Positions 11,407-22,861 of a stretch of DNA of 64,000 nt are shown one piece after another. The translations under genes were made by a program, and so were the position numbers. The notes beneath the pieces were generated by a model. The model was not told the DNA's origin, did no database searches, and saw only the letters and a list, made by a program, of their open reading frames with translations. The DNA is from Thelephora terrestris (lineage: Eukaryota > Basidiomycota > Agaricomycetes > Thelephorales > Thelephoraceae). Within the stretch, counting starts at the first letter, position 1; every line of letters starts with the position of its first letter. The stretch covers positions 930,001 through 994,000 of the forward strand of contig WIUZ02000012.1 of the NCBI GenBank assembly GCA_015956445.1, in the 5' to 3' direction.

Positions 11407-13573
11407 ATGGACCCGAGAGTGGGAGAGACGCACCGTGAGTTACATGGTTCCAAGTAGCGGTGGCTCACTAAGGCCTCCCGTCCTTCCAGTTGAAGAACTC
11501 CTGGAACAGACGATCGAACATTGCCGCAATCTATCTGTCGCTAAGGTCGATTTGTTCCACCACCTTACCTTACCCTTGATGCTGACATGCAGCACGCATC
11601 CCCCAAGTAGAAGGAAGCGTTGGAGCTTGAGGGACTGTGCACAACATTTCGCGATCGCATCCGAACCCGCGATCATGCCTTCACTCCGAGACAATCGACC
11701 GATGACGATCTCAAGAGGTCCGTCTGTTATCCCCCCCCTCAATCCATCCTTCGCTGACTCCACAGACTTATAGCAAACTCTTCGAAGCTGGGGAACAGCT
11801 GGCGGTGTGGTCAAGTTACAACTTTGCGAAGAGCTTGAGTAAGTCCGGATCATTGTCGCACTCTCCATGACTAATCGATCTGCAAGTGAAAAGAGAGATG
11901 ATAAAGGAGGGCGTCAGGAAGATCACTGAGGACCTCAAGTTCGTTGTGAGTCTCGTCAACATTTTATTGAATTATTTGTAGTTTATTCGTAGCTTCCGCA
12001 GGCCTCTGGGAGTCCGACTACCCCGTCCACCCTCAGAGTAAACACACTCGGGGGTGGGAGTGTCGGAGGCGTCCTTACTCCGGGGGGAGTGAGCAATTCA
12101 AGTGCTGTGACTGTTACCAGTCGTGATGTAGGTACATTTTTCCCTCCACCAACCATGCGGATGATGAGACAGGATGGCCGATACCCAGAATCACGAATCA
12201 CTTCTGCCTCAAACCTCGCAACACGGGACACTAGCGGAGAATAATCTAGTGGAAGCCATCCAACCACCCTCTGTCAAGCGATTGAACGGGGAGGTCGAGA
12301 GGGAAGGAGAAATACCCTTTGCCGAGGGAAGGTATTGCGAAGTCTGGGAAGGGCTATGGCGGAAAGGCAGTGGAGGAGGGACCGGTAAGGGGAAGGCAGA
12401 CACCAAGAAGGTGAGCTTGAATCTCCCCCATCTCTATTTCGCTGATGCAGTCTTCTACAGGTAGCCTTGAAAGTGCTCAAGACGCTCAAGCCGCAAGAGG
12501 GGTCAAGGGGGACAGGAGGAACAGAAAGGGCGCGTGAGGTGTGATTTTTCCCGAGCGATCCTGCGCCCCTCGGAATTGCGCTCACCACTCACCAGAGTCT
12601 CGAAAATGTACTTCCGAGCTGGGCAGAGTTACATCATCCGAACATCCTGCCGTTCTACGGTGTGTATGTCTCCCAACTGTTGTCCTCAAGGTTTTCATGA
12701 TCGTGTAGGGATCGTTACGGACCTTGCACCACGCCTTTACATGGTGAGTGAACCATACCGTCGAGAAATCGTGGGTAGATTCAGCTTGCCTAGGTCTTCC
12801 CATGGCGAGAAAATGGACATCTATTTGATTATGTCAAGAAACAGCCTCCGAAATCAGAGAAAGATAAATACTATCTGGTAGGCTCTATATCAAGCCAGAA
12901 CGAACTTGAACCTCATTTTTCATGGTTCAGTTACGTGGTTCTGCCGCTGGGTTGAGTTACCTCCACTCGAGGGAGTTGGTACATGGGAGTGGTAAGTTGA
13001 CATTAACTTGACGATCATGCGCGATTTGACACCTCACACAGTCCGATGCGTAAGTTTTTGAAGGCATCCTGTTAACCACTATTGACTCAAGGAGCACAGA
13101 ATAACGTGTTCCTCACTGACGAGGTAAATCCCATGTCCCTCCGCTGATAAAACGGGAGTTGACGGTACACCGGTCAGGGTGAACCGCAGATCTGTGACTT
13201 CGGGATAGCAAAGATCTTTCACGAAACCCACGAGAACACCGTATCGAAAACGATGTCACCCGCAACAAACGTCAGGTATGCGGCCCCTGAGCTCATCAAA
13301 CACAACAATTTCCACACGACGACACATTCCGACACGTATTCCTTCGCGTTGCTGATACTCGAATGTATCACCGAAGCTCCCCCTTTTTCGAAAATCCCTC
13401 GCGATGCTGCGGTCGCTCATGCAAGGATCCACAAGGAACAGTGTCCCCCTCGACCGGTTGGCCAGCGCATCCCGGACGATTTATGGGACCTTATGAACCG
13501 TTGTTGGTCCATCAAACCAGAAATGAGGCCCCCAATGGATCATGTGCACCGTTTTTTCTTGGACCGGGCTTGA
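11407..13573 (+). CDS. TKL-type protein kinase-like gene 2, predicted pseudokinase
   Basis: Tandem paralogue of the gene at 8944, with matching intron positions and clear similarity over exons and introns. Starts MDPRVGETH. The linker is longer and Gly/Ser/Thr-rich (SGSPTTPSTLRVN, GGGSVGGVLTPGG). Kinase landmarks: AEGRYCEVWEGLW, VALKVLKTLK, LHHPNILPFYG, VFPWRENGHLFDYVK, GSAAGLSYLHSRELVHGSV, RCNNVFLTDEGEPQICDFGIAKIF, YAAPELIKHNNF, RPPMDHVHRFFLD. The catalytic loop reads HGSVRCNNVF, so the catalytic Asp is Ser here, different from the Asn in gene 1. Because the two substitutions are one base apart (AAT/AGT), the aspartate was probably lost before duplication. All splice sites are canonical. The protein probably binds nucleotide but should be a very poor phosphotransferase. 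Confidence 0.78.
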
Positions 13574-13955
13574 CGCAATGATGTATCCATAGTTTTCGTG
13601 ACGGATATTGGGTTTTAAAATTGCACTCTTTGCCAGGTTTTGCCCTTGTGGTATAAAGCCGTGCGAAGTCTTGCCTATCCGATACAGACGCGTTTAGTGG
13701 GGGCCTGGCCTAGAGATGTATCCGATGGCTGTCACACCATATCCTCCAACTGAGCCATCAACGAGTCGACTCAGCGTTGTTCATTTAGCGGACTAGTCGA
13801 AACGCTGAGCCTGCGGTAAGCAAATCCATGCGCTAGTGACCGACCTCGGCGGACGCTACCGCCGTTGGGCGAAATCCGAGTACCTCCTTCAATGGAATTA
13901 TACACATCACCTTGGGGTGTGGTTAAGTGGAATAGGACATGTTGTGATATAAGGT
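13574..13955. other. Convergent intergenic spacer
   Basis: About 380 bp between the 3' ends of kinase-like gene 2 (+) and Hsp70-like gene 1 (-). No coding potential recognised. Confidence 0.5.
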
Positions 13956-16438
13956 TCAGAAATCCAGATCGTCATAGCTGGGAGGCGGAACGACTCTTGA
14001 GCCATTACAACTGTTCTCCGACTCGTCTTTATACACGACGACCGCATCACTGCTGTGATCCGAGCAAGGAGTCCAAGTCAGTATAGGGTGTAACATAACG
14101 TGTGAAAAGCGAGGAGGCACCTTTTCTCCGTCCCCTACGTTTGTGTGGGAAAAGTCAGAGATAGCGGTTTGATTAGAACTACCCATAGACACGCACAGTC
14201 ATAGAATCAAACCAGCGGATCTGCGCCTTCAACTCCGTAAGACCCACCAGCAGCACGATATCGTATTTCCGAGAGTAGCACATTTTCCCGGATTTACCAA
14301 GCTTAGGGATGCACGGTGCTGCAGAAATATCGGCGGCTACGTGACACAGGGTTTCAAACCTGTCTTTTGGATTGTGAGCGTTGGACACAGAAGTCGTGCC
14401 GTGAAATCGAAAGTTGTACCTTGCTCAACGTCCATCCATTGTGGCTCCCCCATATGGCCATCATACTTGGTGATTCGCACCAGTGCATCCCTCGGTTGCG
14501 CCCCTTGACGAACCACGTGCATCTTCTTTCTGATTTCTCGGTTTTCGAGAACCTTGGTGCCCTAGAAATTGCATCGCATCAGTAAGCAGAGCGGACGCTG
14601 TGGTGGTGGCGACTGGGTACTGAACCTTGGAGAGCATGTTCCTGAAAGCACCACGCACACGCTTTTCTCCTAGAAGGTTTACATACATTTTATGCTGGCG
14701 CTTGAGGTGCTCTGGATCAGAGGGATCGTAGGGGGCATTGCGTGGGGTGCCATACGTAAATTTTGAGATGCGTCCTTTGACAAAGTGGTCGATGTAGAAC
14801 GAAACAGCCCCTACAGAAACTGCTTTGTTGCTGCGTGGAAATTATTTATGGGGCTTCAACAAAGGCGTCAGCTACTCTCACGTGTTCGTATCCGGCTTGA
14901 AAAACGTCAAGCCAAGGTCTGAAAGCCGTCGGTTGAGCTGATCAGTCAGCCAAGGGCTTGAGGCAAACCCCCCGACAAGAAAAGCGAACTACGCATGAGC
15001 TGTCAGACATGCAGATCAACGGGTTTCCAATGCACAAACCGAATTCATGGAAAGGATTTCCGTGAAGTTCTCTCTAATGGAATCCACTGTGGACTGAATG
15101 GAAGGCTCGAAAACCCCTGACACCTGTTGCCTATATGCGGGGTGGGATGTGAATACAAATTACGTGGGGAGGGCAATTAGTAGACATTACCCTGTCAGCA
15201 TTAGCTTCCCCGCCTTGATCCCATGTTTGGGATCGTCGTCCCTCAGAGAACCAAATTTGATATAATGCACCCCACGATCATCAGAGAATATTCTTTTCAA
15301 GCCTTCGTCAAACTTTTGGACAAAGGCCTCAATATCTTCAGGGGTGTTGAACCTAGATGGCTTCAATTTTTCTGGCCGTGGTTTAACTGGAGGCGCGACA
15401 GACGGGTGATATTGAACTTGCCTGAAGCCATTTCCCTCGCCCTCGCCGTAACAAATTCTCCGCCCTGCAGCAAACCTTTCGGCAGTGTCTCAGCGATCGG
15501 ATAATCAGCTAGGAGCGAGTCAACTAACATTCTGGTCGGAACAGCTCCTCGACCTGCAGAGGGGCACCGCTAGTCACCACATACGAACTTATATCGATCG
15601 TTCCTCCACCCGCGTCGACGATTAGCACCTTGTCTCCGCGCTGCAAATGCGTCAGACGGGCCAGTACATGTAGCAATCTGGCGATGCCGAACCTTCAAGT
15701 TTTCACCCGCCCGAGTGTGGCTAACACAGAAGTTGAAACTTGCCTCGCCTTCAGTCACGAAGTGGACTCTTGCCTGTCCTTCTTTCGTGTCAGGGATGAT
15801 GTTTGCCCGGACGGCAGCAGCCCGAAGTAGCTTTTGCTGTGGCCCACCCCATCCATTGGGATGGGTCAACACGAGCTCAATATTGTTAGCCACAGTGTCC
15901 CAACGGTGCCTTCCGTTCTGGTCGGAGGAAATAAAGAGGGCTTTTGCTGAATCGAATAGGTAGCGCATGAAATCGGAGAATATGTCGACGATGGTCTTTC
16001 CCATCGGGAGGTTTACGCTCATCTGGTTCCTCATCGCCGTAGACAGCTCCGTGGGTCCGAGGGCAAGCTTCCACCTGCGACTTTCAGCAAAGGGGAATAA
16101 CTGTATGTACGGATTACAAACCATCGCATCTGAATGAGGCCTTCGTCATCCTCGAGCCCTGTCCCGTTCTCAACACCTCGGAAGTTGCCGTTTCGATCAT
16201 AGTACAAGATCGAAGGGACTTTCGCTGACCCGGCGTTTGGATTGTCGAGGTATCTACCTCCCAGATTACCACAGTCGTCAGGTGGTGGGATAGCGGGAGG
16301 GCGCACCTTGTGACTGGGATGATTTGCGGGACTTCTCCTGGATCAAGAAATGCATAAGCGGCACCGCTGAATGTAGTGCCGATATCAAACGCGAGAACGA
16401 GCTTTCGAGAGGTGCCGTTGTAAGGCGTTCGAGTCATC
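13956..16438 (-). CDS. HSPA12-like Hsp70 family protein 1
   Basis: About 600-residue actin-fold ATPase distantly related to Hsp70. Start MTRTPYNGTSRKLVLAFDIG gives phosphate-1 motif DIGTTFSG. Further landmarks: PSILYYDRNGNFRG, THPNGWGGPQQ, VTEGEASFNFC, phosphate-2 VDAGGGTIDISSYVV, adenosine motif FLVGGFASSPWL, then HFVKGRISKFTYG and VGLTELKAQIRWFD. It lacks the normal Hsp70 substrate-binding domain and EEVD end. About twelve introns; nearly all positions agree with gene 2 at 22.9 kb. Intron 15421-15372 has a GC donor (G|GCAAGT) while gene 2 has GT at the same place. Two short final exons, inferred from the paralogues, put the stop at 13956; a stop at 14179 results if they are not used. The start lies 178 bp from that of the divergent coiled-coil gene. 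Confidence 0.85.
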
Positions 16439-16616
16439 GAGGAAGGATAGCGTCGCAGGAGGGAACCGTGTGCGAGAGGAAGAAACTGGTTTACGCCTGG
16501 ACCCCAGCCACACTTTCCTTTCATGGGAGAGTCCAACTCGCGCGCTTCGGGTATGTGTCGTAATACGGGCGCTCACAAATATATGGGTCTTCGTCTGCTC
16601 CAGTTGGAACAGCACC
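16439..16616. promoter_or_regulatory. Bidirectional promoter of Hsp70-like 1 and coiled-coil gene 1
   Basis: A 178-bp divergent spacer. It contains CCAGCCACACTTT at 16504-16516, which recurs at 25816-25828 upstream of coiled-coil gene 2. The core GCCACACTT also occurs inverted at 22808-22816, upstream of Hsp70-like gene 2. The position (70 bp from the Hsp70 ATG, 101 bp from the coiled-coil ATG) suits a shared upstream element. An AT-rich patch (caaatatatg) lies near 16577. Confidence 0.5.
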
Positions 16617-17919
16617 ATGCTTAGCTTTATCCCATCCCTTCGCCTTTCCCGCTTCAGCGTTCCATCCAATGACAGCACAACGTCGCTGCCCCCCCTCGAA
16701 AAGCTAGCGATACGCTCCCAGGATCGTCTTTCAGTCTGGGGGGAAGGGTCGAAACTTGAACCCGAAGAAACGAAAGAACAACAGAGTGCGACAGATGGCA
16801 TGATGGGGAGGCGTAGGACCGTAATCGACGTCCAGAAAGCTGAATTATCCGTGCTTAACAGTTTGAAGGAGAGGAGCGAGAGGAAGTACAGGGCAGCCAA
16901 GGAGCGGATCGCGGAGTTGGAACACCAGCTCGAGGAGGATTCCAAGACATATCAGAACACTGTGGAGGAGCGGGACCAGCGTATCAAGACACTGGAAGTC
17001 GAGCTTACGCGAACCAAGGAGCTGTTGGCGGCGCAGATCGTGACTCCAGAGCGCTCCAGGGCCCAACCTTCAACAGACCGCATATCCGAAACAGAGGTGT
17101 TGGGTATCGTCCGGGATCTGAACGAGAACATCTTCCAACTTGCGGCCAACCTGACCGAAGAATGGGAGGTGTTCAAATCGTCACGATCTCACAGTATCAC
17201 CCCAACCAAAGATGATGCCAACTCCTTTTCTCAATCGTACGGCCCCACTCTCATCAACCAAGTCCTCGACCAGAAGCCAACAGCCGTAACTTTCCTAGTG
17301 CAGTCCTTCCTCTGTGAACTGGCCACGCAGATCACATCGAGTTGGCTACAAAACGAAGAGTCGAGGATATTGAGGTCCGTTTACCAAAACCTACCCCCCT
17401 CTGGTAAGAACACGTCTCGTTTGACATGCAAAAGGTGACTTACGCATACCAGAGGCGCGGGTGATCTCAGTCAGATGGGAGTCCTTGATCCGCGATTCTC
17501 TCTCTGAGCCATCGTCTCATTCCACGTTGATCGTGCAACGCGTCGCGCAAGCCCTCTCGATCACAGGGTCGTTCCCGTCCGTTCGACATTCCTCTGATTT
17601 TGTCAAGGCAAAGGCGTCCAACGGAATAGAGTCCATCAATCGACTCTTACTGCGCTTGGAGTCCGCGTTCGCGGTGGGCATCACACACAGTGACATGCGC
17701 CTTCTTTTCGAAAGCCCCCGCACCGTGTTTGACGAGATGAGAATGATCAAGGAGTTGGAATCTGATGAGGTTTCTACCTATTGGAGACAGGATAAAGTCG
17801 CGGGAACGACGGAAGTGGGGGTCGAGAAAAGTGGGTGTGGATTGCGGGGCGAGGGCCGGCGCACGGAGATTCTGCTGAAGGCAAAGGTGGTTTTAGAGAA
17901 GGACTTCGCAGACTTGTAG
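16617..17919 (+). CDS. Coiled-coil protein of unknown family, member 1
   Basis: Two exons with a 50-nt intron near 17404-17453. Start MLSFIPSLRLSRFSVP. Residues about 60-140 are strongly heptad-like (ELSVLNSLKERSERKYRA, RIAELEHQLEEDSK, RDQRIKTLEVELTRTKELLA). A helical domain follows (VLGIVRDLNENIFQLAANL), then VRWESLIRDSLS after the intron. The C-terminus has the family signature AGTTEVGVEKSG ... ILLKAKVVLEKD. The same order of elements, intron site and tail is seen at 25.9 and 34.8 kb. No known domain recognised. Divergently paired with Hsp70-like gene 1, which suggests co-regulation and possibly a client or partner relationship (inference). Confidence 0.8.
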
Positions 17920-18878
17920 GGGATGAACGTTTGAACAGGTGGAAACCGAAGGCATTGCGACGAAATGAATTAATTCGTGTATTATTATGGCTAGATACGA
18001 CTTCAGGTCCTCGGCGAGGTGCTGGGCACAAATGAAGTTGAAAGCTTGTGAGGAACACGTGGAGGGGCGAAAACTCCCCTCTTCCCTTGTCGCTGGAGGC
18101 ATTGACCACTCGAGGACCGCCTCACTCGTATTCATCAATCACCCCGTATTATCACTCTATTGAGCCTAAGCGTTCAGGTCAGATTTTCTAGTTCACTCCA
18201 CTGTCCAAGATCGTACTCGTACTTCTACAAGCCAAAAAAATCTGCTGTCCCCACGACCGAAAGGGAGAGGGTCTTCAAGTTGTTGTTTTAATTGTCCCGT
18301 CCTTGGCCCAACGACCCAAATCCCCTGGAAGATCAGGGGTTTATTTCCCACGGTCCTTTCTGAGCGTAGCCTCTTCCCGGCCTCACGGCTAACTTTTACC
18401 GGGGGACTGACTGCCTCAGAGACGTGCACTTGCTGTTTCTTGCTCACGACCTTTCGAGCATCCTTTTGACACCAATGTTGTTCCTCACCCCTTCGTGTTT
18501 ACAGAGTGTACATTTACAAATATGACATCACTAGTTTTACAATACGTGTCCGATTGCTTTCAGCCTACAAGAAAGGTTCGTCGGTTTCGAGCTCCTCCTC
18601 CTTGCTGCTCTCCTCCGCTTTTTCCGGCAAGGAGGACAGGGGAACAAAGTGCAGAAACTGTGTGCCCATCGAAACATATAAAAAAGAAAACCGAACAACG
18701 CCGAAGCTGCTAACGGCTGAGATTTGTGGCGAATGTTGAAGCTTGTGTCAAATAAGGGCCACCCTCGTCGTGGGCCATGCCGCTCGCCGGCGCTAACGCT
18801 TATACACAAAACGGTGTTCGAAACGGTCCGCATGCGGGAGCCAACCACGTTTAAAAAGAGAAAACCGTCAGGAACGGC
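17920..18878. other. Intergenic, no gene recognised
   Basis: Nearly 1 kb between coiled-coil gene 1 and the convergent F-box/propeller gene. Contains pyrimidine-rich runs (about 18590-18620) and short A-rich tracts (18676-18690 and 18855-18865). Small open frames here show no domain or splice support. Confidence 0.45.
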
Positions 18879-20534
18879 TCAGAGCCATGGTAAAACCCCT
18901 ATGATTTTCGGAATTAGTGCTAGGAAAGGACGCATGTGATCCGAGTCGCGCACCCTTTTAATTACGACCAGGCTATCTTCCGTCAATAAGACATCTGACG
19001 GTAGATTTCCAGGGAGTCGGATGGCACGGTAGAAGCCTCCGTCATCGTCGGTCGGCATCACAGTGTTCCAAGTGCCAGGGATCCCCTCACAGTGTGGCAT
19101 TGAGGAATCCCACCCTACCCTCATTAGTCGACGAGGGCTCAAATCGTAGACGAGGGCGATTGCTGTGTCGGAATCGGCGGCGAAGGGTAGTTCGGGCTCG
19201 ATGAAAGCGACGAACCGCGACCCCATGGTAAAGCATGCTCTGTGAGGGTGCCCGGGGACTACGGGCACAGAATAATATTCTGAATCCTTCCATTCCACAA
19301 GGGGCGTCTTTGCCTGTGCCAAGCTCCACAATACCCAGAGCGGTACCGCAAGGGAACGCGATGAAGAATCCGTAAAGATCGCGGTTATAAACAAGATTTG
19401 TTGGGAGTGATTAACCACAAAAGGTACGCGAAGTTTGAGTTCAGGGCCATGGCGAATTGGAATGCCGAGGTTGAGTCGCAAGCTCCACAACACGCCGCGC
19501 TCAGCATTTGGAAATACGAGCGTCCGAGACGAAATAAGAGGGTTTCCATCCGAACCAAGGTCTATGAAAGCGAGCGACGGTCTTTTATCCTCTGTAGAGC
19601 GTCCAGCGACGACGGTATTGCCATTCAGAAATGTGAAGGAATGGTTGCCACACTGGGGGAGCACCTGAAAAGCGCCTAAACACCAAAATGGATAGGCTGG
19701 ACGGATGGTCCTCACCCGAATCAGATCTCCAGTGGTCCAATCCCATACGACCAAGGCGTCCACCGATTCATTCGCTGAGGTTGAGGTGAAGAGGCATCCA
19801 AGTTTATTTTCCCAGATAACCGCCTCGAGTTCCCAACCATGTACAGTATGGTTGAGAGGGATCTCGTACTCCAGAAGCGGCTTTCTCGCACGAGGGTGGG
19901 GCTTGCCGTCAGAGAGCTTGAGCAGATGAACTTTGACACTGTCGCGGCGGCGATTGAGAAGATGCATCCGGAGGAGCAAACGATGTACATACTGTCCAGT
20001 TTTATAGATGAAGACGGTCAATAGGTCATAAGCCTCTTCCATTGTGAAATCGTCGATTGGGAAGTCGAGGTCTTGGACAGACCATTCTTCCATTTCGATC
20101 CCCCTCGAAACTGAGGGCAGACGATAGAACCGCACGCTATTGGGCGTCGAGTCGGGGACAAAGCCATAAATCCCGCCCGCCAACTCGTAGATTCTGTGGT
20201 GAAGAATAGGTATGTTCGTTGTCTTCTGAGGGACCAGACTGTCCCAGTTGGATTGATACGTGCGGAGGAATTGTTGGCGTTTTGCGAGATTGTAATGATT
20301 GCCATCCTCGAACCCTGCAAGAAAGAGTTCGACCCGATACTTGATGTTTTCTGAACAGCAGATGACTTGATAGGCTTGACGGTCGAGCTTGGGAGGTCAA
20401 GGTTACGAGAAGAGCCTCTGAATGATGGAAGGAGTTCGTACAAGTTTCAGGCGTAAGATATCCGAGATTTCAAGATCTTCAAGTATCTTCTCGAATAGCT
20501 CCACGGGGAGACTGGTCAAGTTAATTTGAGACAT
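18879..20534 (-). CDS. F-box protein with large beta-rich C-terminal domain
   Basis: Predicted SCF-type ubiquitin-ligase receptor, about 533 residues. Exon 1 (20534-20442) encodes a textbook F-box start, MSQINLTSLPVELFEKILED then LEISDILRLKL; a 54-nt GT-AG intron (20441-20388) leads to one long exon ending at 18879. The long exon begins LDRQAYQVICCSENIKYRVE and runs through many short beta-like stretches with Trp/Asp endings (VVWDWTTGDLIRV, FTFLNGNTVVAG, SLAFIDLGSDG, IALVYDLSPRRLMRVGW), suggesting a propeller-like substrate domain. This architecture is common in agaricomycete F-box expansions. It is unrelated in sequence to the other two F-box genes of the window. The start is 365 bp from F-box copy B, transcribed divergently. 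Confidence 0.82.
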
Positions 20535-20899
20535 CGAGGTGGTCGCAGAAAAGGAAGGGTTGTCGAAATATTATAACGTGATAGCGCTCTCGTAGCTTAC
20601 TCTTCGGTTCAGCCCGTTCCTCCTATCGGCTTATGTAAGATACTTGGATCCCTATTTATTCTTCTCGCCGTCGCTTTTCCTCCTCAGCCGCTTTCTCTCT
20701 TGCGCTGAGGACTTGGTTCTCATATTATCTGCTAGATAATCCAACAAGGGTGTGATTCATCGTCGCACCTGAATGCGAACGGTCAGCCACGATGATCAAG
20801 CCGTATACGAAGCCGAGGCTAGACCGAACAGGACGTGCCACTCGACATGTGTCTCAGCCTGACTCATCTGCGATCCGGTATCAGTGTGGAAAAACCACG
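20535..20899. promoter_or_regulatory. Divergent spacer between two F-box genes
   Basis: A 365-bp region that must hold both promoters. The last 112 bp (20788-20899) belong to the duplicated F-box unit and match the flank at 4921-5017. The left part has no counterpart in copy A, so the two F-box copies probably have different upstream control. Confidence 0.5.
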
Positions 20900-22495
20900 A
20901 TGTCGGATTCACGACTTCCACCAGAGATCCTGGACTACATCGTTGACTTCCTGCACAACAAACCTCAGAGACTCAAAATATGCTGCCTTGTCGCCAAGTC
21001 GTGGGTTCCTCGCACCAGGAAACACCTTTTCAAAAGGATCGAGATCTCGTCCCTCGTTGACCTTGAGACCTGGTGGAAGGTTTTCCCGGATCCAGACAGC
21101 TCGCCTGGTCATCACGTCCGCTCTCTGATCTTTCCTTGTGTGGGCCCAATCTTCTCCGGAGTTGCGGGAGGGTGCAATTTGGTCCGCCCGTTTACTAATG
21201 TCGTGCGATTGGAGATGTGGAACGTTAAGGGTATCAAGAACGTTCGCTTTATTCCATAATTTCTCAAAAATCTCTTGAACTCACGTAGCTCACAAAACCC
21301 AGGCCCTTACATCTTCCCAATTCTTCGAACTCGTCTGTTCCCTGCCCCTCCTTGAGGACATAGATCTCGGAGTTTGGGTGATAGGATCAGACTACGAGCA
21401 CGGTCCCGTATTCCAACCTCGAGCCTCGCCCCCGTTGGCTGGAACCCTTTCACTTTGCCTGTCTGAAGAGATAGGGGACATCACTCGCGGATTTTTGGCC
21501 TTATCGAACGGCATCCACTTTCGGAAATTCGTGTTCGCCTGGCGTTCCGAGGAAGACTATCAGTGGGCAATGGCTTTGGTGGAGAGGTGTTCTGATACCC
21601 TTGAATACGTTGAAATCAATCGCTATGGTCTGTTTCTTCCGCTTCCATGATAGTGCCAACGCCTTACTTGAATTAGTGCCAGGATATTCGTCAGAAGCTT
21701 TGATCGACTTGTCCAACGCGACGAAGCTCAGAGAAGTGGCGTTCTGGTTCAGACCCGACGTCAACTGGATCACATACACGCTCGAGACCATCTTGCCTGA
21801 ACACAGAGATCTGCAGAAGATCTTGATATACTTCGAGCCGTATAACGATATTTCTGCCGACGACCCCATTTCTGCTGATGACGACGACCCCGCAGATTTG
21901 AAGAAGCTTGTTGGAGAAGAGATTTATAAGCAGTGGATGGACCTCGACGGCCGTCTCGTCCGGCTCTGGGAAGCGCATGCGGTTCGCACCAAACTCATAG
22001 GGGTAAGGAATAAATTCAGATTCGTAATAGGCCTATTGCCAGAGACAAAGAGAAGGGGGATAATTCAGCTAGGGACCTACGCCGATGAACAACCATACGG
22101 CTAGACGATGTTCTCATCGCCCCAAGTAGATACGAAACAAAAGTGGGTCAATGAGAGCACAGAGGCAGTGGTACTGTAGTATCGGACGCGATGGAATAGA
22201 AACTAAAAAATTCCAAAGGCTTATAATCGTGCACTGACCATTACACTTGCTACCACGGTACCGGTCTCCGTAGTCATTGGGGAGCCAATGGTGTATACTA
22301 GCTATAGTAACTACCGTGCGGCACCGGGGCGGGTACTACTAGCGTGCGATCGGCACCAACGTCCAACTTCGAACTTGCGGAGGCCCCTAAAGAGGCTCTA
22401 TAGCTGCACCTCCCACAGGCTTTCGGGCTCAAACTCGAGTCTGAGCCCTCAAGGCTGCCGGGTTATCCTATAAAACGTTCGTCTCAATTTCATCC
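20788..22495 (+). repeat. Inverted segmental duplication, copy B (F-box unit)
   Basis: Counterpart of 3133-5017. It contains the F-box gene plus alignable noncoding flanks on both sides. Downstream matches include gatacgaaacaaaagtgggt (about 22129) and the 22330-22470 block. It lacks the roughly 240-bp extra sequence present in copy A. Confidence 0.8.
20900..22104 (+). CDS. F-box protein, copy B
   Basis: Paralogue of the gene at 3716-4920, probably an SCF substrate receptor. Exons 20900-21230, 21289-21627 and 21677-22104; introns of 58 and 49 nt are conserved with copy A. The F-box is at residues 1-45 (MSDSRLPPEILDYIVDFLHN, then CCLVAKSWVPRTRKHLFKRI). Exon 1 protein is almost identical between copies; exon 3 is more divergent and carries a short acidic insertion (ISADDPISADDDDP) absent from copy A. 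All frames are open, so both copies could be functional. Hsp70-like gene 2 follows 757 bp downstream in the same orientation. Confidence 0.82.
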
Positions 22496-22861
22496 GACCT
22501 GACCAGATCGAATACACCTTCTGCGCAACGTGCACATCTGACAAGACTCGCGAGCGGAGTTCTAGCCCCAGCTCGGAAACCATGGGTAACTCCCAAGTCC
22601 GACGCTGGCTGCCCGCTTCCCAGCTAAAAGCTTGCAGACTCCGAGGACAAACCCATTTTCCTCGCAACTTCGTGAGTCACTTGATCACCGTCCAAACGGT
22701 GACCGCATTCATCACGTTCACGCTTATAAACGCTCACGAACTTTTGAATGGCAGTGAGCGCCCGGGGTCTGTCCAATAACACGTGTAGAGGCCTCTACCT
22801 GATAGGGAAGTGTGGCGGGGAACGTATACACGGTGAAGTTCTGCACCGTCGTTGTTTCCAT
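22105..22861. promoter_or_regulatory. Spacer upstream of Hsp70-like gene 2
   Basis: The first 390 bp belong to the F-box duplication. The remainder is the promoter region of Hsp70-like 2. AAGTGTGGC at 22808-22816 is the inverse of the GCCACACTT core found in the Hsp70-1/coiled-coil-1 promoter and lies 46 bp before the ATG. A cttataaac stretch is at about 22723. No coding sequence recognised. Confidence 0.5.

Noticed and set aside
13956-14180. Stop codon at 14179 as the true end of Hsp70-like gene 1
   Set aside because: All three paralogues have a conserved pair of short introns leading to a final S.A.VVY/IVY/VIY exon, so the longer model is preferred, though transcripts are needed.
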